This document shows, one piece after another, positions 8,723 to 17,900 of a stretch of 64,000 nucleotides of DNA. Every line of letters begins with the position of its first letter. The first letter of the stretch is position 1. The notes below the pieces were generated by a model that did not search any database, was not told the origin of the DNA, and was given only the letters and a program-made list of their open reading frames with translations. The DNA is from M3007 sp031398055 (GTDB lineage Bacteria; Bacteroidota; Bacteroidia; Chitinophagales; Saprospiraceae): NCBI GenBank assembly GCA_031398055.1, contig JANNMS010000111.1:23410-87409 (forward strand), written 5' to 3'. The position numbers and the translations under genes are program-made.

Positions 8723-8808
8723 ATTGGTTATTAGTTATAGGTTATAGGTTATTGGTTTGCGCCAATCCAGATAACCAATAACCGATAACCCAATAACCAA
8801 TAACTAAT
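8723..8808. repeat. GGTTATTGG-family palindrome, right flank of tRNA-Leu
   Basis: Left arm 8723-8755 (ATTGGTTATTAGTTATAGG...) and right arm about 8775-8808 (ending CAATAACCAATAACTAAT) form an imperfect hairpin. It fills the whole space between the tRNA and the tig start codon, so tig is translated from just beyond its right arm. Confidence 0.8.
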
Positions 8809-8812
8809 AAAA

Positions 8813-10201
8813 ATGCCGTCAATAGAGCGCAAAGACTTATCGCCCAATCACCTGCAAGTCTCCATTATCGTTACCCGCGAAGAATTGAAACCGCAATTGG
8901 ATGCCGAATTGAAAAAATTCAGGCAAAAAGCCAGCATCAAAGGTTTCCGTCCGGGGCAGGCACCCGCCAGTTTTGTAAAAAATATGTACGGCAAATCCTT
9001 GTTTGCCGACAAAATCGGGAAGATGTTTTCCGATGAACTTCATAAGTTTTTGGACACCACGAAACTCCAATTTCTCGGCCAACCGCTGCCCATTTCAAAT
9101 GACGAAAAATACAAATTCAGCATCGACAATCCTGACCCGGAATATCGGGTGCATTACGAAATCGGGTACGTTTCAGAGTTCGAAGTGCAAGGTTTGGACG
9201 GCAGCATGACCCTCGAAAAATATGCAGTTGCCGACCTTGACGAGGTGGCAAAAAATGATTTGGACTACGCCCGCCGCCGTGCCGGAACGCGCACGAACCC
9301 CGAAACCGAGATTTTGGAAAACGATATGCTCGTGATTGATGCAAAAGAAGCGGGCGGCGATTTCGAAACCAAAATCACGGTTTTGGTAAAAACCATCCAT
9401 GACGAGGCGTTCAAAAACCAGTTGCTTTCCATGAAAAAAGGCGACACGTTCAAATTTGACGCCCGAAAAATGGAGAATTTTAAGGACGAAAAAATGTACC
9501 GAAAATACATCCTGAAATTGGAAGACGACGATATCCGGGTGGTCAATGATTTGTTTCACGGCACGATCGAAGAGGTTTCGCGGCTGGTGGAGGCGGAGTT
9601 GGATGAAGAATTTTTGAAGAAAAATTTTGGCGAAGGCGTGACCAACGAACCAGAGGCCATCGAAAAATTGAAAGCCAATGTTGCGGGTTTTTACAACAGC
9701 CGAGCCGATGCAATTATGTACCGCGATTTGCAAGTTAAATTGTTGGAAATCAACCCAGTAGAACTCCCCGAAGACTTTTTGAAACGTTGGCTTTTGTCCG
9801 AAAACAAAGACCTGACGATGGACAAAATCGAAGCCGAATTTCAACCTTTTTCTGAAAATATCCGCTGGTCATTGATTCGGGACAACATCAAAGCGGCGCA
9901 CAATATCGAGGTGACGAAAGAGGATATTTTCAATGCATATTGGAAAAATATTGCCGGATATTTTCAAGGCCAAGTGGCAGATGAAGTGATTTCAGACATC
10001 GTCAACCGGATGATGACCGATGAAAAAGAAACCAAAAAACTGCGCAAGGACTTGGAGTTCGACAAACTGTTTACTTTCCTCGGCTCGAAAGTGAATGTGG
10101 TGGAAAAACCGATTGGGCATCTCGAATTTCAAAAGATTTTTGATGAAATCACAGCAAAAACGCCAGCGATTCAAGGCGAGGACGAAGATTTTGAGGACTA
10201 A
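8813..10201 (+). CDS. tig: trigger factor, ribosome-associated chaperone
   Basis: Peptidyl-prolyl isomerase and chaperone that binds nascent chains at the ribosome exit. It has 462 residues, near the usual length. The ribosome-binding loop of the N-terminal domain is visible as KGFRPGQAPASFVK (the family signature GFRxGxxP), preceded by the helix ELKKFRQKASI. The central isomerase domain is divergent, as usual in Bacteroidota, and the C-terminal helical domain follows. It heads the classic tig-clpP-clpX block. A weak inverted repeat (AAAACAGG/CCTGTTTT, 10216-10262) follows the stop. Confidence 0.93.
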   Translation: MPSIERKDLSPNHLQVSIIVTREELKPQLDAELKKFRQKASIKGFRPGQAPASFVKNMYGKSLFADKIGKMFSDELHKFLDTTKLQFLGQPLPISNDEKYKFSIDNPDPEYRVHYEIGYVSEFEVQGLDGSMTLEKYAVADLDEVAKNDLDYARRRAGTRTNPETEILENDMLVIDAKEAGGDFETKITVLVKTIHDEAFKNQLLSMKKGDTFKFDARKMENFKDEKMYRKYILKLEDDDIRVVNDLFHGTIEEVSRLVEAELDEEFLKKNFGEGVTNEPEAIEKLKANVAGFYNSRADAIMYRDLQVKLLEINPVELPEDFLKRWLLSENKDLTMDKIEAEFQPFSENIRWSLIRDNIKAAHNIEVTKEDIFNAYWKNIAGYFQGQVADEVISDIVNRMMTDEKETKKLRKDLEFDKLFTFLGSKVNVVEKPIGHLEFQKIFDEITAKTPAIQGEDEDFED

Positions 10202-10335
10202 ATTTTTCATCTTGAAAAACAGGTAGTTTCATCGAAAAATCGTCGGCAAACTTCCCTGTTTTCAGTTCCCGGAAAATGATTTGTAACCTTCCAACGAAAT
10301 CACTGTTTTTCTTTGCCTCAAAAAGATTGTAAATT

Positions 10336-11055
10336 ATGTTTGACAAAAAAGAATTTCAAAATTACGCCACCAAGCACCTCGGTATGAATTCGATGCACCT
10401 CGAAAAATACATGGGCGTCACCAGTGGCATCGCCGCCCCGAACATCCGGGCATTTACCCCCGCCGTCATCGAAGAACGCCAAATGAACCTTGCGGTGATG
10501 GACGTTTTCAGCCGTTTGATGATGGACCGCATCATTTTTATGGGTGTCCCGGTCAACGAATATGTGGCAAACGTCATCCAAGCCCAGTTGCTTTTCCTCG
10601 AATCGAGCGACCCAAAACGCGATATTCAATTGTTCATCAACTCGCCCGGCGGCTCGGTCATCGACGGCCTCGGGATTTACGACACGATGCAATATGTCTC
10701 GCCAGACGTGGCCACGATTTGCACCGGTTTGGCTGCTTCGATGGGCGCGGTTTTGCTCGCTGCCGGCACAAAAGGCAAGCGCAGTTGCCTTTTTCACAGC
10801 CACGTCATGATTCACCAACCGATGGGCGGGGCGCAAGGCCAAGTAACTGACATCGAAATCAGTTACAAATTGATTAAAAAAATGCAAAAATCGCTGTACG
10901 ACATCCTCGCCCACCACACCGGGCAGGACTACGACACGATTACAAAAGATTGCGACCGCGACAATTGGATGTCATCCGAAGAGGCAAAAACCTACGGTTT
11001 GATTGATGAAGTGCTCGACCGGAACAGTCCAAAATCTCTAAAAATAGGAGCATAA
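10336..11055 (+). CDS. clpP: ATP-dependent Clp protease proteolytic subunit
   Basis: Serine peptidase forming the two-ring degradation chamber used with ClpX or ClpA-type unfoldases. It has 239 residues. The catalytic triad is intact: S135 in GLAASMGAVLL, H160 in HSHVMIHQPMGGAQGQ, and D209 in CDRDNW. The oxyanion strand region SPGGSVIDGLGIYDTM is conserved. An N-terminal extension of about 40 residues before the usual core (MNSMHLEKYMGVTSGIAAPN) is typical of this phylum. The start is the ATG at 10336. It sits between tig and clpX, 86 bases from the latter, with a palindrome in the gap. Confidence 0.97.
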   Translation: MFDKKEFQNYATKHLGMNSMHLEKYMGVTSGIAAPNIRAFTPAVIEERQMNLAVMDVFSRLMMDRIIFMGVPVNEYVANVIQAQLLFLESSDPKRDIQLFINSPGGSVIDGLGIYDTMQYVSPDVATICTGLAASMGAVLLAAGTKGKRSCLFHSHVMIHQPMGGAQGQVTDIEISYKLIKKMQKSLYDILAHHTGQDYDTITKDCDRDNWMSSEEAKTYGLIDEVLDRNSPKSLKIGA

Positions 11056-11060
11056 ATTTT

Positions 11061-11127
11061 TAGAGGTTAGATTTTAGAGGTTAGAGTTTTATTTTACTAA
11101 GCTCTAACCTTTAAAATCTAAACTCTA
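11061..11127. repeat. palindrome between clpP and clpX
   Basis: Inverted repeat with arms of about 26 bases (11061-11086 and 11101-11126) made of the word TAGAGGTTAGA; two or three mismatches. Same architecture as the GGTTATTGG family but a different word. It may reduce or tune readthrough from clpP to clpX. Confidence 0.7.
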
Positions 11128-11141
11128 TCGTCCATTCACTT

Positions 11142-12431
11142 ATGAAAAAAGGCAAAATGTCAGTTCACCATTGTTCTTTTTGCGGCCGGGGAAAAGATGA
11201 AGTCATGATTCTGATTTCCGGCATGGAATCGCAGATTTGCGAAATGTGCGTGGACAAGGCACAGGAAATTGTGGAAAATGAATTGCATCGGCACGGCGGC
11301 GCACCTGTTCCGGCAAAAGACGACGATGCTCCGCAAAAAGCAAAAAAGAACCCAAAATACGAGCCCAACAATTTGCGGCTGATTGCCCCGAAAGACATCA
11401 AAATCTATCTCGATAAATATGTTATCGGCCAAGAAGATGCAAAAAAAGTGCTTTCCGTGGCCGTTTACAACCACTATAAAAGGTTGAAATACAAGGCAGA
11501 AAGCGACGAAGTGGAGGTTGAAAAATCAAACGTTTTGTTCGTTGGCCAAACTGGGACTGGCAAAACACTTTTGGCAAAAACCATCGCCCGCTTGCTGAAT
11601 GTGCCTTTTGCGATTGTTGATGCGACCGCTTTCACCGAAGCCGGATACGTCGGCGAAGACGTCGAAAGTATGCTCGCCCGCTTGCTCCAAAACTGCGATT
11701 ACGATGTCGAAGCCGCCCAACGTGGCATCGTTTACATTGATGAAATTGACAAAATCGCCCGAAAACAAGACAACCCCAGCATCACTCGCGATGTTTCGGG
11801 CGAAGGCGTGCAGCAAGGCATGTTGAAAATGTTGGAAGGAACGGAAGTTCTCGTGCCGCCGCAGGGTGGTCGAAAACACCCCGAGCAAAAAATGTTGCGG
11901 GTCAACACGACCAACATCCTTTTCATTTGCGGCGGCGCGTTCGACGGCATCGAAAAAATCATCGCCCGGCGGGTCAACACCCAAATCATTGGGTACAACA
12001 AAAAAGACCACGACAAAATCGACAAGGAAAATATCATCCAATACGTCACCCACGACGATGTCAAAAGGTACGGATTGATTCCAGAATTAGTCGGTCGTGT
12101 CCCCGTTTTGGTGCATTTGGATACTTTGAACCTCGAATCGCTTTCCCGGATTTTGGTCGAGCCGCGCAATTCTTTGTTGAAACAATACCAAAAATTGTTC
12201 GAATTGGAAGGCGTCCGCCTCCTTTTTTCGGAAGATGCTGTCGCTTTCATTGCCCAAAAAGCATTGGATTACAAACTCGGCGCGCGCGGTCTGCGCTCAC
12301 TTTGCGAAGCGATTTTGACCGACGCCATGTTCGAAATGGCTTTGCAGGACAACACTTCTGAATTTGTGGTGGATGAAATTTATGCCCGCGAGAAATTGGA
12401 AGGTTCGCGGATGGCGCGGTTAGCAGCTTAA
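11142..12431 (+). CDS. clpX: ClpX unfoldase, ATP-binding subunit of Clp protease
   Basis: Hexameric AAA+ unfoldase that delivers substrates to ClpP. It has 429 residues from ATG 11142. The N-terminal zinc-binding domain has C11, C14, C33 and C36 (CSFC, CEMC). Walker A GQTGTGKT is at 135-142 and Walker B IVYIDEID at 196-203; sensor and arginine-finger regions (NILFICGGAF, ELVGRVPV) are present. The ClpP-docking loop, IGF in most bacteria, appears here as IGY (283-285) in NTQIIGYNKK. It is followed at once by a perfect 19-base-pair terminator. Confidence 0.97.
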   Translation: MKKGKMSVHHCSFCGRGKDEVMILISGMESQICEMCVDKAQEIVENELHRHGGAPVPAKDDDAPQKAKKNPKYEPNNLRLIAPKDIKIYLDKYVIGQEDAKKVLSVAVYNHYKRLKYKAESDEVEVEKSNVLFVGQTGTGKTLLAKTIARLLNVPFAIVDATAFTEAGYVGEDVESMLARLLQNCDYDVEAAQRGIVYIDEIDKIARKQDNPSITRDVSGEGVQQGMLKMLEGTEVLVPPQGGRKHPEQKMLRVNTTNILFICGGAFDGIEKIIARRVNTQIIGYNKKDHDKIDKENIIQYVTHDDVKRYGLIPELVGRVPVLVHLDTLNLESLSRILVEPRNSLLKQYQKLFELEGVRLLFSEDAVAFIAQKALDYKLGARGLRSLCEAILTDAMFEMALQDNTSEFVVDEIYAREKLEGSRMARLAA

Positions 12432-12447
12432 CTTTTTTAAAATTTTA

Positions 12448-12489
12448 TAAACACAAACGCCACAGCAATCGCTGTGGCGTTTGTGTTTA
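12448..12489 (+). terminator. perfect 19-bp hairpin after clpX
   Basis: TAAACACAAACGCCACAGC (12448-12466), loop AATC, and its exact complement to 12489. Strong GC core and A/T ends make it a likely bidirectional-type terminator of the tig-clpP-clpX unit. Confidence 0.85.
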
Positions 12490-12523
12490 TGGTTTTCAAA
12501 AAATTACGGTCGAGGAATGTTGT

Positions 12524-12531
12524 TATTTTTG
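12524..12531 (+). promoter_or_regulatory. -7 box TATTTTTG upstream of Omp85-like gene
   Basis: TATTTTTGCAGC, matching TAnnTTTG followed by CAGC as in other promoters of this window; the ATG of the next gene follows at 12549, giving a very short leader. Confidence 0.5.
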
Positions 12532-12548
12532 CAGCACACTTTTCCCGA

Positions 12549-13964
12549 ATGGCACGACTCGTTTTCCTCTTTTTGCTTTTTGTTTTTTCAAAAAATGCAC
12601 TCGCCGCGCAGCCCGATTCGCTGCCGCAAACATTCCTCAAAATCCGCGAAATCCAAATCAACGGAAACAAAAAAACGCGCCCGTCCGTCATCCTCCGCGA
12701 ACTTGAAATTGCCCCGGGCGACTCCATTTTACTTTCAAATTTGCCAATTCTCCTCGAACGAAATCGCCTTCGTTTGATGAATACCGGCCTGTTTTCTTCG
12801 GTAAAAATCAACATCAAAAATTGGTCGGGCGACCAAAAAATTACCCTTTTCGTGGAAGTCGAAGAGTCGTGGTACGTTTTTCCGATACCCGTTTTCAAGT
12901 TGGCCGACCGCAATTTTAATGTCTGGTGGCGCGAGTTTGACCACTCGTTTCAGCGCATTTTTTACGGCCTCGATTTGTACCATTTTAATTTGACGGGCAA
13001 CAATGACAAGTTCAAAATTGGAGCGCAGTTTGGCTACGCCCAACGTTTTGAGGCGAGTTACAACCATCCGGGCATCAATTCGAAGCGAACTTTGGGTTTT
13101 TCAGGGGAATTTTTTTACACCCGACTTCGAGAAATTCCCCTGCGAACGGACGACAACCGCCTGATTTTTTTATTCAAACCTGACCAAAACTTAGGTCGGC
13201 AGTGGCGGATTTCAACTTCGTTAAATTGGCGACCGGGACTTTTCACCACCCACAATTTGACATTGGAACGCCGCGAAAATCAAATCGCCGACACCGTCGC
13301 CCGCGAACTCAACCCAGATTATTTTTTGGAAAAAAGGAAGCAGCAGAAACATTTTTCACTCGTTTATTCCATCGAACACGACCGGCGCGACATTCGTCCG
13401 TACCCGTTGCACGGCTGGTTTGGGCGGCTCGAAATCCGTCAAAATGGGCTGCTCCCGAACGACGATTTGCACCTCGCGCGGTGCATTTTTCGGTTGAATA
13501 AATATTTTTCCTTTTCAAAAAAGGTGAGTTTGGAAATGATTTCGGGTGGAAAATTTTCACTGCCGCGCGGGAAAATTCCTTATTTCAACAATCAATCGCT
13601 CGGCTACGGCAATGATTTTGTACGTGGCTATGAATATTACGTGGTGGATGGTTTGGATTTTGGGTTGTTGAAAACGGGTTTTCACTTTCAACTTTTCAAC
13701 CGGAATCTTCAACTTGGAAAAATGATGCCGCTGAAATCGTTCCGACTTTTTCCTTTGAAAATTTACTTCGCGGTGAACAATGATTTTGGATATGCAAATG
13801 ACCCCTATTTTTCAAAAGGAAATCCGCTGGCCAATCAGTTTTTGTATGGCTATGGGATTGGGTTGGATATTGTTGGATATTATACTCGGGTCGGGCAGTT
13901 TGAAATTAGTAGAAATCTGCGCGGCGAAACGGGGTTTTATTTTAAGGTTCGGGACGAATTTTGA
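12549..13964 (+). CDS. Omp85/BamA-TamA-like outer membrane protein with POTRA domain
   Basis: Outer membrane beta-barrel of the surface antigen (D15) family, about 471 residues. The start at ATG 12549 gives a clean signal peptide (MARLVFLFLLFVFSKNALA); the frame is open further up but would run into the clpX terminator. One POTRA-like domain at about residues 30-110 (IREIQINGNKKTRPSVILRE, LEIAPGDSI, LLERNRLRLMNTGLFSSVKI) is followed by a 16-strand-type barrel with an YSIEHDRRDIRPYPLHGWF strand pair and the lid-lock-like FVRGYEYYVVDG. It is much shorter than the BamA at 48946 and has one rather than five POTRA domains. Specific client unknown. Confidence 0.85.
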   Translation: MARLVFLFLLFVFSKNALAAQPDSLPQTFLKIREIQINGNKKTRPSVILRELEIAPGDSILLSNLPILLERNRLRLMNTGLFSSVKINIKNWSGDQKITLFVEVEESWYVFPIPVFKLADRNFNVWWREFDHSFQRIFYGLDLYHFNLTGNNDKFKIGAQFGYAQRFEASYNHPGINSKRTLGFSGEFFYTRLREIPLRTDDNRLIFLFKPDQNLGRQWRISTSLNWRPGLFTTHNLTLERRENQIADTVARELNPDYFLEKRKQQKHFSLVYSIEHDRRDIRPYPLHGWFGRLEIRQNGLLPNDDLHLARCIFRLNKYFSFSKKVSLEMISGGKFSLPRGKIPYFNNQSLGYGNDFVRGYEYYVVDGLDFGLLKTGFHFQLFNRNLQLGKMMPLKSFRLFPLKIYFAVNNDFGYANDPYFSKGNPLANQFLYGYGIGLDIVGYYTRVGQFEISRNLRGETGFYFKVRDEF

Positions 13965-14004
13965 ACAATGAATTAATTCGCCGTTCATCGTTCATTGTTC
14001 AAAA
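13959..14004. terminator. hairpin overlapping the Omp85-like stop codon
   Basis: TTTTGAACAATGAA (13959-13972) pairs with TTCATTGTTCAAAA (13991-14004), a perfect 14-base-pair stem with an 18-base loop; the left arm includes the stop codon of the preceding gene. Confidence 0.65.
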
Positions 14005-14048
14005 CCTACTTTTGCCCGCCCGCAGCAAAAAAAGCGGGAAAACAGCAA

Positions 14049-14582
14049 ATGATTTTGACGGATAAAAAAATTCTGGAAGCCATCGAGGCCGGAGAAATTG
14101 TCATCGAGCCTTTTCAGCGCGAGCGATTGGGTTCGAATTCTTACGATGTTTGTTTGGGAAAATACCTTGGGTTGTACCAAAGTCGGGTTTTGGATGCCCG
14201 AAAACACAACCGGATCGATACTTTTGAAATTCCTGACGAGGGTTTTGTCCTGCAACCCGGAACGCTGTACCTCGGCGTGACGGCGGAATACACCGAAACG
14301 CACAACGCCGTGCCATTTTTGGAAGGAAAAAGCAGTGTAGGGCGGCTCGGAATTGATATTCATGCGACTGCAGGCAAGGGCGATGTGGGTTTTTGCAATT
14401 TTTGGACTTTGGAAATTTCGTGTGTCCAGCCCGTGAAAGTTTATGCTGGGATGCCGATTGGTCAGTTGATTTATTTTAAAATTGACGGCGAGGTCGAAAA
14501 TTCTTACGACAAAAAACTGAACGCCAAATACAATACCCGCTCGCCGAAACCGATGGAAAGTATGATGTGGAAGAATTTTTAA
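14049..14582 (+). CDS. dcd: dCTP deaminase
   Basis: Deaminates dCTP to dUTP in pyrimidine deoxynucleotide synthesis. It has 177 residues from ATG 14049 (MILTDKKILEAIEAGEIVIE), which matches the usual start; the open frame begins 18 codons earlier inside the hairpin. The catalytic motif EGKSSVGRLG with its glutamate just before the SS is present, followed by HATAGKGDVGF and TLEISC, as in the dUTPase-like fold. Length is slightly below the E. coli enzyme. An uracil-hydrolysing (bifunctional) activity cannot be excluded. Confidence 0.9.
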   Translation: MILTDKKILEAIEAGEIVIEPFQRERLGSNSYDVCLGKYLGLYQSRVLDARKHNRIDTFEIPDEGFVLQPGTLYLGVTAEYTETHNAVPFLEGKSSVGRLGIDIHATAGKGDVGFCNFWTLEISCVQPVKVYAGMPIGQLIYFKIDGEVENSYDKKLNAKYNTRSPKPMESMMWKNF

Positions 14583-14916
14583 ATTTTTTTTGTAAAAAAA
14601 CCTCAACTCGCCCAACCGGAGCGCTTCAATTTTCGTACTTGTTTTTTGTGGAAAATGCCAAAGCGACACTTTTACAACAATAAAAAAACGGTATCAACGA
14701 ACTTTGTGTCGTCTATCCAGCACACGGAAATTTTAACATTCATGCATCGAAGTTCATATCTGAAAAGAGTTACTTTTGTGCTTGTCTTCCAAAAAACAGA
14801 CTGAAAATCTCGGTTATTAATCAATTGTTTTTCTATCTCCCACCGAGTTTTTTATTTCTCCTCCTTAATCCAGTTAGAAATTTTATTTTACAAATTTTTA
14901 AACCTCCTGTTTTCCC
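14583..14916. other. 334-base leader region upstream of the SprB-repeat gene
   Basis: No gene seen. It contains a T-rich run just after the dcd stop (possible terminator remnant without a clear stem), a promoter-like box at 14771-14778 and a pyrimidine-rich leader of about 130 bases before the next start codon. Nothing else that I can support. Confidence 0.5.
14771..14778 (+). promoter_or_regulatory. -7 box TACTTTTG upstream of SprB-repeat gene
   Basis: Matches TAnnTTTG. It would give a leader of about 130 bases before ATG 14917. No convincing -33 TTG at ideal spacing. Confidence 0.45.
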
Positions 14917-17900
14917 ATGCGATTAACAGATACTTATTCCAACTTCCGAAGGAACTACCTCGCCATGATTTTTGGCGTTTTTTCATGCTTCCTTGTTTTC
15001 CCAAATTTTGTTTCCGGACAAGTTACCGTCAGTATTACCGCGACCAATGTCGGTTGCAGCGGCGGCAATACTGGTGCTGCCACTGCCACTGCGAGTGGAG
15101 GTTGGGGGCCGTACACTTATTTGTGGAGCAACGGAGCGACAACCGCCACGATTACCGGACTGGCGGCTGGAACTTATTCCGTGACGGCCACCGATGTGGA
15201 TTTGGGCTTTGCCTCGGCCTCAGTGACCATCACGCAAGGCAGCACTTTGGGCGTTTCGGCATTTGGCGAAAGCCAAATTTGCGATATCGTGCCTGACGGA
15301 AAAGCCACCGCCGTGCCGTTCGGAGGCACGCCGCCGTACACCTATTTGTGGAGCAACGGCGGCACGACTGCCCAAATTTTGCACCTCGCGCAAGGCACTT
15401 ACACCGTTACCGTCACCGATGCCACAGGATGCACCGCCGCAGCGAGCGCGGACGTGTTTTTCTGGAATGAAGGACTTTGGATAATGCTGATGATAAAAAC
15501 ACAGATTTCGTGTTTCGGGGCGACCGATGCCCAATTGTCAACGACGGTCATGTCGGGCACCGCGCCTTTCAAATATTCATGGAGCACGGGCGCGATGACC
15601 ACCACGAACAGCACTGAAAATATCATTTCAAACGTCGGCCCCGGCAATTATTCCGTGACCGTCACCGATGTAAATGGCTGTACCCATTCCCAATCCATCT
15701 CGGTTTCAGCCCCGCCGGAACTCAAAGCAACTGCCACGACTACTCCGGCGACTTGCACCAGCAATGGCTCGACGACGGTCGTTTTGAATGGCGGCGTGCC
15801 GCCGTACTCCATTTTATGGTCAAATGGTTCGACGAGTTTCACGCTTTCCAACCTCGCGCCGGGAACTTACACGGCCACTGCGAAGGACTCGCGGAACTGC
15901 TCGAAACCAATTTCAGTAACCGTCACCGGCAACAACACCGGCCTGAACGTCAACGCAACGGTCATAAAAAATGCCACTTGTTTGACAGGCGGTTCTGCCC
16001 AAGCATCGGCCAGTGCGGGTTCTGGCAACTATTCTTTTGTTTGGGACAATGGCCAAAACACAGCCACTGCCACCAATTTAACCGCTGGTAATCACACAGT
16101 TACAGCGACAGATGCCTCAAACGGTTGCACCGGAACCGCTACCGTCAACATCCCCCAAACTGGAAATCCAACAGCCACAGCCACCGTCACCATCCCAGCA
16201 ACTTGCACGACGGGCGCGACGGCAACCGTTCAAGCAAGCGGCGGCACACCTCCTTATTCATACGCATGGTCAAATGGCCAAACAACAGTTACTGCCACCA
16301 ATCTTGGTGTCGGCAGCCACTCAGTTGTCGTGACCGATGCGGGCGGCTGCAAAACAACCGCGACTGTCAATGTTACTGCACCAAACGCCCCGAATGTTTC
16401 CGTTTCGGTGGTGAGCAATGCCACTTGTTTGGTTGGTGGTTCGGCAACTGCGACTGCTTCGGGCGGTTCTGGCAGTTACGTTTTTCTTTGGGACAATGGC
16501 CAAACGACGGCGACTGCCACCAATTTGAGTGCTGGCAGCCACTCAGTTACAGTGACCGATGCGGCTGGTTGCTCAAAAACAGGTGCGGTAACAATTACCC
16601 AATCGCAGGGACCAAATGCAAGTGCTATTTTAGTTCAAGCGGCAACTTGTTTGACGGGCGGCATCGCAAATGCTACCGCGACGGGCGGCACAACTCCCTA
16701 CACTTTTAAATGGGACAACAACCAAACAACGGCGACGGCGACCAATTTAAGCCTTGGAAATCACATAGTTACAGTGACAGATGCCAATAGTTGCACGGCA
16801 ACAGCCAATGTAAATGTGACCAAATCTTCAAATCCAACGGTCACCGCGACGGCAACCGGCATGGCAACTTGCAACACTGGTGGCACGGCGACTGCCTCAG
16901 CCAGTGGCGGTTCGGGTGGCTACACTTTTAAATGGGACAACAACCAAACGACGGCCAATGCCACCAATCTTTCGGTTGGCGTCCACACCGTGACCGTCAC
17001 CGACGCCGGTGGCTGCACCGGAACTGCCAACGTAACGATTCAAGGTGTTCCAAACCCGACGGCCACCATTTCATCTTCTTCAAATGCAAAATGCGATGCG
17101 CTTGGTTCGGCAACAGTTTTGGCAGCGGGCGGCACACCACCATACACTTACCTTTGGTCGAACGGCCAAACGACAGCAACTGCCATCAATTTGAATCCCG
17201 GAACTTACACCGTGACCGTCACCGACGCGGGCGGTTGCAAGGCTTCAAATTCCGTCACCATCGGTTTGACAAATAATGGCATCAAAATCGGCGATTTTGT
17301 TTGGTTTGATAACAATCAGGACGGATTTCAAGACCCAAATGAAACGGGCGTGAGCACCGTAACCGTCATGCTAATAAAACCTGGACCAGATGGAATTTTT
17401 GGAAATGCCGACGACATTTCACGTTCAACCACCACAAATGCACAAGGAAAATACGAATTCGATTGCGTCACTCCGGGCATTTACATTTTGATGTTTTCCG
17501 GAATCCCCGCTGGTTTTGAATGGACGGACAAAGACAAAACCAACGACTGCTCCGACTCCGACGTGAAATCGAATGGAAAAACCGACCCATTTACCATCGT
17601 GGCCGGCCAACCAAACAATTTCTGTTTCGATGCAGGCATCCACGATGCTTGCGACAACGTGACGATGGCAGGGATTGTCTGCTGCAACCAAACCATTTGC
17701 GAAGGCGATGTCCCCGCAACAATTTACAATGTGATGTCGGCAGGCGGCGGCTCTGGCTCGCTCCAATATTTGTGGTTGCGCCTCGACAACTCTGGCCAAG
17801 GTGGCCCAACTTGGGTTGGAACTGGCGTGACGACCGAGAATTTTGTTTTCTCCGGTCCACTTTTCCAAACCACCAGTTACATGCGTTGCGCTCGGCGGGT

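Noticed and set aside
8508..8723. Frame containing the sequence VAKLVDVPDLGSGAARHG
   Set aside because: It is the translation of tRNA-Leu, a common false gene.
9173..9844. Minus-strand frame of 223 codons
   Set aside because: Lies wholly inside tig in antisense; Phe/Val-rich shadow of a Glu/Lys-rich protein.
10318..10917. Minus-strand frame of 199 codons
   Set aside because: Antisense of clpP, which has a full catalytic triad.
15753..16709. Plus-strand alternative frames inside the SprB gene
   Set aside because: Repetitive His/Gln/Arg-rich shadows of the repeat region.
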